64,000 bases of DNA from Pseudobdellovibrio sp031428275 (lineage in GTDB: Bacteria; Bdellovibrionota; Bdellovibrionia; Bdellovibrionales; Bdellovibrionaceae): the NCBI GenBank assembly GCA_031428275.1, contig JANPPC010000034.1:17073-81072 (forward strand). The letters run 5' to 3'. This document shows positions 50,505-60,017 of this stretch, piece by piece (within the stretch, counting starts at the first letter, position 1; each line of letters opens with the position of its first letter). Below the pieces are notes generated by a model, which was not told the origin of the DNA, did no database searches, and saw nothing but the letters and a program-made list of their open reading frames with translations. The translations under genes were made by a program, and so were the position numbers.

Positions 50505-52856
50505 TTGCGAATGGGGTTTCGTTTGGAAAAGACACAAGAAAAATCAGCTGACAAAATTGCGCACGAGCGCGAGCTTTTTGATAAAGAAGCTTTAGACTAT
50601 CACCAAAAAGGTCGTCCCGGTAAAATTGAAGTTATCTCAACCAAAGAATGCAACACAGAAAAGGCATTATCATTGGCTTACTCGCCGGGGGTTGCGGCAC
50701 CTTGTAAAGCTATCGCCAAAAACCCAGAAAAAGTTTACGACTACACCTCTAAGGGAAATTTAGTTGCGGTGATCTCAGACGGTACGGCCGTACTAGGTCT
50801 GGGTAATATTGGTCCCCTAGCTTCAAAGCCCGTGATGGAAGGTAAAGGCATTTTATTTAAAACTTTTGCCGGCATCGACGTTTTTGATATCGAAGTTAAA
50901 TCGTCTTCGCCCGCTGAATTTATCGCGGCCGTGCGTACGCTTGAACCTACTTTTGGCGGAATCAACCTAGAAGACATCAAAGCACCCGAATGTTTTGAAA
51001 TTGAAGAGACTTTAAAAAAAGAAATGAACATCCCCGTATTTCACGATGACCAGCACGGTACCGCAATCGTTAGCGGCGCGGCTTTACTGAATGCGTGTCA
51101 CATCATTGGTAAAAAATTATCTGATGTGAAGCTGGTGATTAACGGAGCCGGCGCAGCGTCTATTTCATGCGCGAAGATTTTTATAAGCTTGGGCGTCCGC
51201 GTAGAAAACGTCGTGATGTGTGATTCAAGCGGCGTGATTTATAAAGGCCGCACCAAAGGGATGAATAAGTACAAAGAACTATTCGCGAACGATACCGAAA
51301 AACGCACTTTAACGGACGCCCTTAACGGTGCCGACGTCTTTATCGGTTTATCAGTTGCCGGCGCCGTCACAGGCGAAATGTTAAAACTGATGGCGAAAGA
51401 TCCCATCATTTTTGCGATGGCAAACCCCGATCCTGAAATCACTCCGTCGGCTGCGCGCGCGGCTCGACCGGATGCGATCATTGCGACCGGCCGCTCAGAT
51501 TACCCGAACCAAGTAAATAACGTTTTAGGCTTCCCATCGATTTTCAGAGGAGCTTTAGATACTCGCTCGACGCAAATTAATGAAGAGATGAAATTAGCTG
51601 CAGTGCATGCGTTAGCTAATTTAGCTCGTAAAAATGTGACCGACGATGTGTCGGCCTCGTACGGCGGTCAAAAATTTAAATTTGGCCGTGATTATTTAAT
51701 TCCGAAACCTTTTGATACGCGCGTTTTACTTTGGGTAGCCCCTGCGGTGGCTAAAGCCGCAATGGATTCTAAAGTTGCGACGATTCAAATCACCGACTGG
51801 AATAAGTACCACGACCAACTTGAGGCCATTCAGGGCCCACGTAAAGTATTTATCAGATCGGCCGTCAACCGCGTTCACCAGAATGCCGAGCGCATTGGTC
51901 GCCTACCAAAAATTGTTTTTGCCGAAGGCACTAGTTCGAAAGTTTTAAAAGCGATTCGTCAGTGCGTGGATGAAAACTTATGCGAACCCATCGTACTAGG
52001 TTATGCAGATCGCATTTTAGAAAAAGCGAAGTTACACGAAATTGACATGACAGGCATTACGATTATAACGCCGGTTCAACACGAAAAATTTGCTGCTTAC
52101 GCTGAAGAACTTTACAAACGTCGCCAACGTAAAGGAATCAACATCAAAGAGGCCGAGCGCTTAATGAGCGACCCAAGCTACTTCGCTTCAATGATGATCG
52201 ACCAAGGCGACGCCGATGGTATGATTAACGGCGCGACTACAAATTATTCAGAGGCTGTGAAACCCATTCTACACACCATCGGCTTAGCCAAGAATTCGGT
52301 GCCGGCGGGTTTGAATATTATTCTAGCCGACGATAAAATTTTGTTCTTTGCCGACACCACGGTAAACTTTAACCCGACTTCCGAGCAATTGGCCCAGATC
52401 GCTATTCAAACTGCGCAAGTAGCCGAATACTTTGGTCAAAAACCGCGCGTCGCTATGCTTAGCTTTTCAAATTTTAGTGGCGCAAATGGTACGCCAAGCA
52501 AGATGAAGAAAGCGGCCGAGCTTGCAAAACAGCTTCGCCCGGACTTACACGTTGATGGTGATATGCAGGCCGATACCGCAGTCTCTAGCGAAATTCAAAG
52601 CCGAATCTTCCCTTTTACCAATTTGGGCGGTGAAGCTAATATTTTGTTATTCCCAAATTTAGAAAGTGCAAATATCTCTTACAAACTACTGCAACAAGTG
52701 GGTAAAGTAGAAGTACTGGGCCCCTTCTTACTTGGGGTTAGACGCGCGGCAAACGTTCTACAACGAACTACAACCGTCGATACGATTTTTAGCTCGGTCG
52801 TATTAACAGCGTTAGAAGCACAATTTATCCACGACTGGAGAAACAAAAAAGCTTGA
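50505..52856 (+). CDS. maeB: NADP-dependent malic enzyme with phosphotransacetylase-like domain
   Basis: 783 residues as drawn from a TTG. The malic enzyme part (about 20-440) has YSPGVAAPC, SDGTAVLGLGNIGPLA, FHDDQHGTAIV and a Rossmann site INGAGAASISCA. The C-terminal ~330 residues match the phosphate acetyltransferase-like domain of MaeB (DGMINGATTNYSE, RVAMLSFSNFSG), usually regulatory. It makes pyruvate and NADPH from malate. TTG at 50523, with GGGG five bases before it, may be the true start; ATG at 50511 is a further choice. hflX overlaps its stop by four bases. Confidence 0.9.
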   Translation: MRMGFRLEKTQEKSADKIAHERELFDKEALDYHQKGRPGKIEVISTKECNTEKALSLAYSPGVAAPCKAIAKNPEKVYDYTSKGNLVAVISDGTAVLGLGNIGPLASKPVMEGKGILFKTFAGIDVFDIEVKSSSPAEFIAAVRTLEPTFGGINLEDIKAPECFEIEETLKKEMNIPVFHDDQHGTAIVSGAALLNACHIIGKKLSDVKLVINGAGAASISCAKIFISLGVRVENVVMCDSSGVIYKGRTKGMNKYKELFANDTEKRTLTDALNGADVFIGLSVAGAVTGEMLKLMAKDPIIFAMANPDPEITPSAARAARPDAIIATGRSDYPNQVNNVLGFPSIFRGALDTRSTQINEEMKLAAVHALANLARKNVTDDVSASYGGQKFKFGRDYLIPKPFDTRVLLWVAPAVAKAAMDSKVATIQITDWNKYHDQLEAIQGPRKVFIRSAVNRVHQNAERIGRLPKIVFAEGTSSKVLKAIRQCVDENLCEPIVLGYADRILEKAKLHEIDMTGITIITPVQHEKFAAYAEELYKRRQRKGINIKEAERLMSDPSYFASMMIDQGDADGMINGATTNYSEAVKPILHTIGLAKNSVPAGLNIILADDKILFFADTTVNFNPTSEQLAQIAIQTAQVAEYFGQKPRVAMLSFSNFSGANGTPSKMKKAAELAKQLRPDLHVDGDMQADTAVSSEIQSRIFPFTNLGGEANILLFPNLESANISYKLLQQVGKVEVLGPFLLGVRRAANVLQRTTTVDTIFSSVVLTALEAQFIHDWRNKKA

Positions 52857-54115
52857 ACCAAGTTAGAATTAACGAAAAAGATAAAGTAATCGTCGTCGGC
52901 GTTGGGCTTAAATCTGAACCCGTGACCGAAATAAAAGAAAACCTTTTAGAACTTGAAGAGCTTGTCGTGGCCGCTGGCGGAGAAATCATCGGCGCCACAG
53001 TTCAAGTTCTACCCTCGTGGAATCCGAGTACGTTAATCGGTTCAGGCAAAGTACAAGAAATCAAAGAGATGGTCGAAGAAAGTCGCGCTCAGATCGTGGT
53101 TATCGATCATCAACTTTCGGGCATTCAGTCCCGAAATTTATTTCAACAAATCGGCTGTAAAATTTTAGATCGCTCACAATTAATCTTAGATATTTTCGCG
53201 CAGCGGGCGCGCACTTACGAAGGCAAATTACAAGTTGAATTAGCGCAGTTACTTGATCAGATGCCGCGCATGATTGGCCAGTGGAATGAATCTTTGTCGC
53301 GCCTAGGTGGCGGTATCGGTACCCGTGGCCCCGGCGAATCAGCCCTAGAGAATGATCGCCGTCGCGCCCGAGAAAAAATCACATTTATTAAAAAAAAATT
53401 AGAAGAAGTTTCACAGCAACGTTCGCAGCACAGACAGTCGCGCAGACGAAACGAAATACCTAGTTTTGCTTTAATTGGCTATACCAATTCGGGTAAAAGT
53501 TCACTGCTTAATCGCTTAACAGGAGCGCAAGTTGTCGCAAAAGACATGGTGTTTGCCACGCTTGATCCGACGACTCGAAAAGTATTTTTAGACGAAGGGC
53601 CACCGGCGGTCGTAACAGACACCGTAGGTTTTATTCGTAAATTACCAACTCAATTGATCGAAGCCTTTAAAGCCACTTTAGAAGAATCGGCCGAAGCCGA
53701 TATTTTACTGCATGTGGTTGATTTATCTTCGCCGAATATGGAGCGCCAACTTGAAGTGGTTGACGGCCTGATTAAAGAATTCGGCTGGGAAGGTAAAAAA
53801 ATTATACATGTTTTTAACAAATTCGATATCGCGCCCGTGGATCGACAGTTCAAAGTGAAACACTACCCGCGCGTTTTCGTTAGCGCTCTGACCGGTCATG
53901 GATTCGATCAATTAAAAAAAATCATGGCCGACTCGATTAACGAGATGCAAACCGAGGTTCAACTGTACTTTGATCGGGCTAACGAGTACCGCCTTTACGA
54001 CTTAGGTCGCGAGGCGAAGATCATGCGTAAGGAAGCCGCCACCGAAGGCACCATTTGTATCGCGATGATGACCCCGACTTTAATGAATAAATGGAAAGAT
54101 TTTTTAGTCAAATAG
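52853..54115 (+). CDS. hflX: GTPase HflX
   Basis: 420 residues from a TTG whose codon overlaps the maeB stop (TTGA), so it is translationally coupled. An N-terminal HflX domain (about 10-190, IGSGKVQEIKEM, FAQRARTYEGKLQVELAQL, RLGGGIGTRGPGE) precedes a G domain (G1 GYTNSGKSS, G3 DTVGFIRKLP, G4 NKFD). HflX splits stalled ribosomes, especially under heat stress. The genetic link to malic enzyme is unusual and may be only positional. Confidence 0.9.
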   Translation: MNQVRINEKDKVIVVGVGLKSEPVTEIKENLLELEELVVAAGGEIIGATVQVLPSWNPSTLIGSGKVQEIKEMVEESRAQIVVIDHQLSGIQSRNLFQQIGCKILDRSQLILDIFAQRARTYEGKLQVELAQLLDQMPRMIGQWNESLSRLGGGIGTRGPGESALENDRRRAREKITFIKKKLEEVSQQRSQHRQSRRRNEIPSFALIGYTNSGKSSLLNRLTGAQVVAKDMVFATLDPTTRKVFLDEGPPAVVTDTVGFIRKLPTQLIEAFKATLEESAEADILLHVVDLSSPNMERQLEVVDGLIKEFGWEGKKIIHVFNKFDIAPVDRQFKVKHYPRVFVSALTGHGFDQLKKIMADSINEMQTEVQLYFDRANEYRLYDLGREAKIMRKEAATEGTICIAMMTPTLMNKWKDFLVK

Positions 54116-54140
54116 GCCTATGCATTGCTAAACTAAGCAA

Positions 54141-55274
54141 ATGAAACAAAAAGAATTTTTTTTAGCGGTGTTTGTGCTTTTGAGTGCACGTATTTCTTAC
54201 GGCCAGCAAAAATGTATAAGCGGTTCGGCTTCAGCTACTAACTTAATTGACCAGTTAGCAGAAGCAAAACGATCAAGTCCAATTACGCGATTAATCGCTT
54301 CTGAATTTAATTTACAATCTAAAATAGAAGCTTGCACCTCCGATTTTTGTATACCAAAGACGGGCTCGATACCTGCCTATGCACAGATAGAATCTATCCA
54401 ACAAATAATCCAACAACCGGTTGCTTCGAAAGAAGATAGCGGCAGTGCTTTACTTATGTTTAAACCTGAATGCATGGCTGCGGCGAATACTTTCAAAGCA
54501 GCAACTGCAGAAATTAGCTGCCCCGCAGGCAATAAAGCTTCTGAATCATCTTGTATTAACGCTGAACAATTAGCTTATCAAAATGCTGTCATAACAAGTT
54601 TTGCCAACTGCACGATGAAAGAAAATATGTTAGGCGTTGATGCCGCCGCACTTTTTTCGATGTTTTCAAAAGAGTCAGGCTTTCGCCCGAATTACTCCTA
54701 CGTCGGCGGAGTTGGAATCGGCCAGCTAACAAGTATTTTTGTCGAGGACATCCACCAAAAGCATCGCGGCTACGGCCTCATGAAACAAGTCGCCAACAGC
54801 AACACACCTGATTGCCGAGCGGCTCAGTTAATTGCAAAAAAAGATTTAAACAACAAGCCAAGCCTAAGCGATCGCTGCAGCTTTATTGGCACCGGCGAAG
54901 GTATGGAGCGTAATATTTTTTACACTTTAATTGGTATGGCGAACTCTTGGCAAAAAGATATAAAGCCCGTGCTAAAAGACTATTTAGAAAAGTATAAAAA
55001 TGACCCTATGATAGACGAAGTTAAAGACCTAGCCGTTCTAAATGCTTATGGACCCGGCGGCCGCGCAGCAGCTCGCGCTGCGGTTTCACGCTTAAGTGTT
55101 TTAAAGCCTGAACAATTTATTAAAGCTATGAAAAAACCTTTGTACCGCCGCGAAGGTAGAAGCTTAACAATTTACACAACGAATCTAGCGAACCGACAAA
55201 ATAGTATTGCAAAATTACTTCCGTCATCGATGCAAGAAACAGGAGCTAAAGCATGTATCAACAATCCGTTTTAA
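54141..55274 (+). CDS. Exported lysozyme-like (SLT-type) protein
   Basis: 377 residues with a signal peptide (about 1-21, ARISYG). The core segment MFSKESGFRPNYSYVGGVGI, followed by GQLTS, matches the lytic transglycosylase fold, with the Glu of KESGF as the likely catalytic acid. Several Cys residues are spread along the chain, suggesting disulfides in the periplasm. It probably cleaves or binds peptidoglycan. The downstream gene starts inside its last codons. Confidence 0.65.
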   Translation: MKQKEFFLAVFVLLSARISYGQQKCISGSASATNLIDQLAEAKRSSPITRLIASEFNLQSKIEACTSDFCIPKTGSIPAYAQIESIQQIIQQPVASKEDSGSALLMFKPECMAAANTFKAATAEISCPAGNKASESSCINAEQLAYQNAVITSFANCTMKENMLGVDAAALFSMFSKESGFRPNYSYVGGVGIGQLTSIFVEDIHQKHRGYGLMKQVANSNTPDCRAAQLIAKKDLNNKPSLSDRCSFIGTGEGMERNIFYTLIGMANSWQKDIKPVLKDYLEKYKNDPMIDEVKDLAVLNAYGPGGRAAARAAVSRLSVLKPEQFIKAMKKPLYRREGRSLTIYTTNLANRQNSIAKLLPSSMQETGAKACINNPF

Positions 55275-55675
55275 TATTCACTGCGGTCACGCTTTTTACG
55301 TTAACTAGCTTGGCAGATAAAAAATCAGACCTATCGAATGAGTATACGAATTTTCGTCAATTGCAAACTACGTTTTTCTCAACTCCAGTGAATAAACAAA
55401 ATTTTGCAGCTAAAGTGACAAAACTTCTGAGCATGCTCAATAACAGTTATGACAAAGTAAAAGTCTTAGAGACTGGCGGAGCTGAAATCGTATTAAGTAT
55501 TGAAGGCAACCAAATGGCCTACGATCTTGAAATATTAGAACCCCTACGCGATTTAGCAAAAGCAGGGATCAATGCTGATTCTTGTAAAGAAGTGAATCAC
55601 GACAATCAGATGAATAAAACTAAAGATGCCGACGTACAGGAAGTTACCACTCTACTTAAAAAACTCTGCTCGTAA
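55253..55675 (+). CDS. Small exported protein coupled to the lysozyme-like gene
   Basis: 140 residues with a signal peptide (about 1-21, TSLA). The mature part is helical and Lys/Asn-rich, with two late Cys residues (DSCKEV and the terminal KLCS). The ATG lies inside the end of the lysozyme-like gene (22-base overlap) and GGAG precedes it, so the two are coupled; it may be its partner or inhibitor. No family recognised. Confidence 0.6.
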   Translation: MYQQSVLIFTAVTLFTLTSLADKKSDLSNEYTNFRQLQTTFFSTPVNKQNFAAKVTKLLSMLNNSYDKVKVLETGGAEIVLSIEGNQMAYDLEILEPLRDLAKAGINADSCKEVNHDNQMNKTKDADVQEVTTLLKKLCS

Positions 55676-55704
55676 AATCGCGACAAACTTTCAACGTAAA
55701 ATTT

Positions 55705-56202
55705 CTAAGATTTCAGCTCTTCCGTTTTACGATTTTGTAAGCGCTGCTCACGACGGCGAAGGGCCGAAGCAAAACGGCGCTTTTCGATATCAGTTACTAA
55801 TTGCAGCGGGGGAACTTCCTTTGGCCGTCCGTCCGATCCTAAAGCAACAAAAGTCATATAAGCCGATGCGGTGTGAAAAAGTTCGCCGGTCTTCGGGTTT
55901 TCGGCTTCAATACGCACGCCGACCTCCATTGAAGTCTTCGATGTAAAATTAACCGAAGCCTTCATATTAACGACCCAACCAATTTTGACAGGGGCCACAA
56001 AATTTAATTGATCAATGCTGGCCGTTACAACTTCGGCATTGCAATGTCTTTGAGAAGCGATGGCTCCGGCAATATCGATCCACGCCATAAGAACTCCACC
56101 AAACATCGTCCCAAGCGCATTGGTATGCTGAGGCAAAACCAGTTCCGTCATGACCACTTGCGATGTACTAACTAACTTACCTTTATTCATAAAACTCCCC
56201 AA
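55705..56202 (-). CDS. Acyl-CoA thioesterase, hotdog fold (YciA-like)
   Basis: 165 residues. The hotdog motif TNALGTMFGGVLMAWIDIAG, with the helix carrying Asp, then FVAPVKIGWVVNMKASVNF and TASAYMTFVALG fit the YciA/BACH acyl-CoA hydrolase family. It hydrolyses acyl-CoA thioesters. The C-terminal ~30 residues are basic. Two in-frame ATGs near the start (residues 1 and 5) leave the exact start open. Confidence 0.85.
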   Translation of the reverse strand: MGSFMNKGKLVSTSQVVMTELVLPQHTNALGTMFGGVLMAWIDIAGAIASQRHCNAEVVTASIDQLNFVAPVKIGWVVNMKASVNFTSKTSMEVGVRIEAENPKTGELFHTASAYMTFVALGSDGRPKEVPPLQLVTDIEKRRFASALRRREQRLQNRKTEELKS

Positions 56203-56211
56203 AAAAGATAA

Positions 56212-56243
56212 AAAAAAAGCCTACCCCGGAGAGGGCAGGCTTT
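56212..56243 (-). terminator. Rho-independent terminator of the LuxR-type regulator gene
   Basis: On the minus strand an 11-position stem (AAAGCCTGCCC against GGGTAGGCTTT, one mismatch) with a six-base loop is followed by a run of T. It lies 25 bases after the regulator stop. Confidence 0.85.
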
Positions 56244-56267
56244 AACAAAGCTAACTATTATCTAGAC

Positions 56268-56639
56268 CTAAACGCCAGCGTCAGAATTTCCGTTACGGCC
56301 ACCAAAAGTGCCAGTACCCGGAAGTGTAATTGTCGCATTTCCAGCAGGAATTGTTGGAGTTGTTTGTGTGTTGTACGCAGAAGCTCCAGCAGGTTGAGCA
56401 ACTTCAGCGCGCATTTCATTTTCAACAAAACCAAGATGAGGAAGGCACCATACGATTAACTGTGCACGAGATTTAACGTTCATCTTCTTGTAGATGTTAG
56501 TTAAATGAAATTTAACAGTTTTTTCTGTTACGAATAATTGATTAGCGACTTCTTTATTAGATAGTCCCTTTGAAACCAATTCAGCAACTTCAGATTCACG
56601 ATTCGAAAGGCCTTTTTGGATTAATACGTCTCTGAGCAT
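56268..56639 (-). CDS. Small LuxR-type DNA-binding regulator without a sensory domain
   Basis: 123 residues. Residues ~10-65 are a complete GerE/LuxR helix-turn-helix (LSNRESEVAELVSKGLSNKE, VTEKTVKFHLTNIYKKM). No receiver or ligand domain precedes it. The C-terminal ~45 residues are Ala/Thr/Gly/Pro-rich (TTPTIPAGNATITLPGTGTF) and look disordered. GGAGGA lies about 8 bases before the start. It should bind DNA as a dimer; target unknown. Confidence 0.85.
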   Translation of the reverse strand: MLRDVLIQKGLSNRESEVAELVSKGLSNKEVANQLFVTEKTVKFHLTNIYKKMNVKSRAQLIVWCLPHLGFVENEMRAEVAQPAGASAYNTQTTPTIPAGNATITLPGTGTFGGRNGNSDAGV

Positions 56640-56916
56640 CCTTGCTCCTCCTGCTATTTGTTTGTTTAGCGTCTAAACTTTTTTTAACTTTTGCAGCCTT
56701 CTCCGAACAATCCCAGACAATCCTTAGTCTTAATGAACTTTTCGAATCCAACAACAACAACCTGATCTAAGTCTGACAAGACTTTCTGAAGAACGCAATA
56801 CCTTTGACCTTATTTATTTTTAAAACTAGACCGAATTTTCGACAGTCAAATGATTATTAATTTAAATTTTTAACCTTATAAACCCGACTATTAGTCTTCA
56901 GTTTACATTATATTGG

Positions 56917-58128
56917 TTATAGTGATTTTCTTGCCGCCGCGATACGACTTACGACCTGCAGAGCGTCGTTTTTAGATGGCAACTTCCCCTGCAATTGTAA
57001 AAGTCTAAGTTCATCTAGTGCTTTACCTATTTCAGGCCCTTTGAGCATTGATACTAAGTCGTGGCCCGACAAGACCGCGACTGGGTATTGAGCCAGTAAT
57101 TTTTCACATTCAGCCACGATTGAAGAATCAAAAAAATCTAAGTGCGCTAAAAAAATTAAAACTTTTTTGAGTCTTTCTTTTTTTTCAATTTCCAAGATGA
57201 GCTCGAAAATATTTTTACCGGCTAATTGACTAAGGGCGTAGTGAATCAATTCAAAAATTGAAAGCTCGGCCGCCGAAAGTTTCAAACGCGAGACTAATGT
57301 TTTTTTCAATTGCTCAACGCTTGGGCTTAATTGGTGCAAAATAAAAAAGAGCGTTTCGATTTCAAAACCTTCCAGACTTGAAATATTATGTTTCTTTAAA
57401 ATATCTGGTGAAACACTCGCATTGAATATGAGTTTAAAAAAATCACCAAAAAGTTTTGATCGTAGAATCAAATTCCAACTGCGGGCTTCAGCGATTTTTT
57501 TAAGTTCTAGCCAGATACGTTCGCCGCTGACTGTTTTAATGTGATCAATCAATTGAAGAGCGGCCGCTTCCGTATCCGGCGCAACTTCAAAGTGCAACTG
57601 CGCGGTGAAACGAATAAGCCTAATCATTCGCAGATGATCTTCGTTAAAGCGAACAAGAGGCGAACCCACGCAAGCCAACACACGCCGATCTAAGTCGATC
57701 ACTCCACCCGTCAAATCAAGCAGTTGTTGGCTTTCATCATCCCAGAAGAGAGCATTTATCGTAAAATCCCGACGTTTTGCATCTTCAAAAGGTGTCGACG
57801 CGCTCACAGCACTAGGTCTTCGTCCGTCAATGTAATCAGCCTCTTGCCGAAAGGTCGATAAGTCAAATAGCTCGCCATTCGAAACCGGAATTTTTAAAAC
57901 TCCGAAACTTTCACCCACCAAGACTGCTTCCGGAAAAATTTGCTTAAGGGCTTCTGTGGAAGCGTCGGTAACTAAATCAAAATCATAGACTTCGCGGCCT
58001 AAGTAAAGATCGCGCACGGCTCCGCCCGCCACCCAACAAACGAACTGGTGAAGCTGAAGTCTTGACTTCACTTGAATAAAATCTGAATAAAGACGATGCT
58101 TCTTAAACGATAAACCCAGATTGCGCAT
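56917..58128 (-). CDS. cca: CCA-adding enzyme / poly(A) polymerase family nucleotidyltransferase
   Basis: About 403 residues from the ATG at 58128; the frame stays open for another 53 codons upstream, but these lack family character. Class II nucleotidyltransferase motifs: CWVAGGAVRDLYLGREVYDF with the catalytic DFDLVTDA, then RRDFTINALF and DRRVLACVG, and FNEDHLRMIRLIRF. It adds or repairs CCA on tRNA 3' ends. It could instead be a PcnB-like poly(A) polymerase; the two cannot be separated by eye. Confidence 0.85.
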   Translation of the reverse strand: MRNLGLSFKKHRLYSDFIQVKSRLQLHQFVCWVAGGAVRDLYLGREVYDFDLVTDASTEALKQIFPEAVLVGESFGVLKIPVSNGELFDLSTFRQEADYIDGRRPSAVSASTPFEDAKRRDFTINALFWDDESQQLLDLTGGVIDLDRRVLACVGSPLVRFNEDHLRMIRLIRFTAQLHFEVAPDTEAAALQLIDHIKTVSGERIWLELKKIAEARSWNLILRSKLFGDFFKLIFNASVSPDILKKHNISSLEGFEIETLFFILHQLSPSVEQLKKTLVSRLKLSAAELSIFELIHYALSQLAGKNIFELILEIEKKERLKKVLIFLAHLDFFDSSIVAECEKLLAQYPVAVLSGHDLVSMLKGPEIGKALDELRLLQLQGKLPSKNDALQVVSRIAAARKSL

Positions 58129-58190
58129 GGAATAACTATGTCTGATTTTAAAACAACTCTCAATCAAAGTCTTTCTGCCGGCGGGGCGCA

Positions 58191-59267
58191 ATGAACGCGC
58201 GCGGCTTGTCGGATGAATTGAATCAGCTGACGGAATCGCTATCGCTAAATCAAATTGAAATCGGCCCGCTGGGGTCGCCGCTAACAATCGATTTTTACGA
58301 AAAATGGTTAAGCGAAAATAACTACGGTTCTATGACTTATCTAAAAGATCACTTTGAAGCTAAAAAAAATCCGCACTTACTTTCTGCGTCCGGTGCTCGC
58401 GAGCTGAGATCGGTGATTAGCGTTTCGCAGTCGTACTTTCCCGTCGTACATCCGCAGGTCGAGAAACTAGTCGCGCGAACGGCGACCTACGCGCAAAATG
58501 AAGACTACCACTACTGGTTGAAAGAAAAATTAATGCGTTTAATTAGTGCGCTTAATGAAAAATACCCAGCCGAAACATTTTTACCTTATGTTGATTCGGG
58601 CCCGGTGCTTGAACGCAATTGGGCCTATCAAAATGGCTTGGGCTGGTTTGGTAAAAACACTTGTTTAATTCACCCGAAGCACGGCAGTCTTTTTTTCGTG
58701 GCTGAAATATTAACAAGCCTTGCTTCGCCAAACGAAATCACGATTGAACCGATTTCTGATTTTTGCGGTAAATGTCAAAAATGCATCGATGTTTGCCCGA
58801 CCGATGCATTAACGGCGCCGCGCCAAATGAAGGCCGACCTTTGCATTTCCTATTTAACTATTGAGGCTAAAACTTCGCCCCCGGTCGCGCTACGCGAAAA
58901 GATGGGCGACTGGTTTTATGGTTGCGATCTGTGCCAGACTGTTTGCCCGTGGAATGAAAAGGTTTTTCGGGTGAAAGGTATTGAAGCGTCTCACGATACT
59001 TCGAAAGATTTATTACTTAACTTGTCGGCTTCCGAAAAATCTGAATTAATTATTTTTTTCAAATGGCTGTTGACCACTTCGCATAAGCAAATTCAAAAGA
59101 AATTTTTAGGTACGCCCTTAAGTCGCGCCGGAGCCAAGGGTTTGAAGCGCAATGCTTTGATCGTTATTGCAAACCGCAAATTGACTGAGCTGCAAAGTGA
59201 AATCGAAGCCCTTCAGTTACCTGAACTAAACGAACTTAAATGTTGGGCGTTAACAAAACTTCAGTAA
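58191..59267 (+). CDS. queG: Epoxyqueuosine reductase QueG
   Basis: 358 residues. The catalytic region YVDSGPVLERNWAYQNGLGW and GKNTCLIHP is followed by two [4Fe-4S] sites, CGKCQKCIDVCPTDAL and CDLCQTVCPWN, in the order found in QueG. It uses cobalamin to reduce epoxyqueuosine to queuosine in tRNA. queD at 28080 supplies an earlier step. It is divergent from cca, 62 bases away. Confidence 0.95.
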   Translation: MNARGLSDELNQLTESLSLNQIEIGPLGSPLTIDFYEKWLSENNYGSMTYLKDHFEAKKNPHLLSASGARELRSVISVSQSYFPVVHPQVEKLVARTATYAQNEDYHYWLKEKLMRLISALNEKYPAETFLPYVDSGPVLERNWAYQNGLGWFGKNTCLIHPKHGSLFFVAEILTSLASPNEITIEPISDFCGKCQKCIDVCPTDALTAPRQMKADLCISYLTIEAKTSPPVALREKMGDWFYGCDLCQTVCPWNEKVFRVKGIEASHDTSKDLLLNLSASEKSELIIFFKWLLTTSHKQIQKKFLGTPLSRAGAKGLKRNALIVIANRKLTELQSEIEALQLPELNELKCWALTKLQ

Positions 59268-59289
59268 GAGCGCGGTCGTCATCTTGAAA

Positions 59290-59910
59290 CTACTTGATCA
59301 AAAAGCCCAAAGTTAAAAACGGATACGTTTCTTTTTTTGTCCAGTAGTCGAATCCCGAGATTAAACGATTTTCTTTGAATGTAACTTGGCGGTGTGAAAC
59401 CGAAAAGCCCACAAAAAAATTCGAAGTCATATTCACTGAAAAACCTCCATCAACCTGGAAGCCCGCACCGTCTTTATAGTCGCCGAACGTTTCATTGAAA
59501 CGATAATAACTACGCAAGCTAAACCCGTTAGAAGCAAGATAACCTACTCCAACGGCTGCCCCGCCCCCGCTTTGCGTATCGTTGGCGGTGGTCGAAAGTG
59601 TAGCCGCATTCGACTGCGTGTAAGTTGAATACTGTGCGCCGCCGTAGTAGCCGTCCGGATTAACGTAACCAAGTTTTATATCGTAAATTGAACTGGTTGA
59701 TTTCCACTCATTACCAACAGCCGGATCAGCTGAAGCCTGACTTTGTCCGTAATAAACCGCGACATCAAAAAGAACTCCCGATCGACCCGCTCCATAAGAA
59801 ATAGGTTTTGCAGACCGACCTGAACGGCCCTCTTGAGCTTGTATTTTTGCGGCGGTAAAGACTGAACAGATTAAAAAACAGACAGATGCTATAAGCTGAT
59901 TAAATTTCAT
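59290..59910 (-). CDS. Small outer-membrane beta-barrel protein
   Basis: 206 residues with a signal peptide (about 1-25, AKIQAQ). Strand-like alternation with Tyr/Phe/Gly runs through the mature part and the C-terminus is TYPFLTLGFLIK. Length suits an eight-stranded barrel. It resembles the barrel at 35286 in size and style, but sequence identity is not obvious, so I do not call them paralogues. Convergent with queG. Confidence 0.6.
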   Translation of the reverse strand: MKFNQLIASVCFLICSVFTAAKIQAQEGRSGRSAKPISYGAGRSGVLFDVAVYYGQSQASADPAVGNEWKSTSSIYDIKLGYVNPDGYYGGAQYSTYTQSNAATLSTTANDTQSGGGAAVGVGYLASNGFSLRSYYRFNETFGDYKDGAGFQVDGGFSVNMTSNFFVGFSVSHRQVTFKENRLISGFDYWTKKETYPFLTLGFLIK

Positions 59911-60017
59911 GGCTTCATTTCATCTTAAATAGTCCAGATTTCATACGTTTAACGCACCAAGCGAAGATGCAAACGCTAAGTTTGACGCGAATCTCGGATC
60001 ATGGTTTTTGAAAGGTA

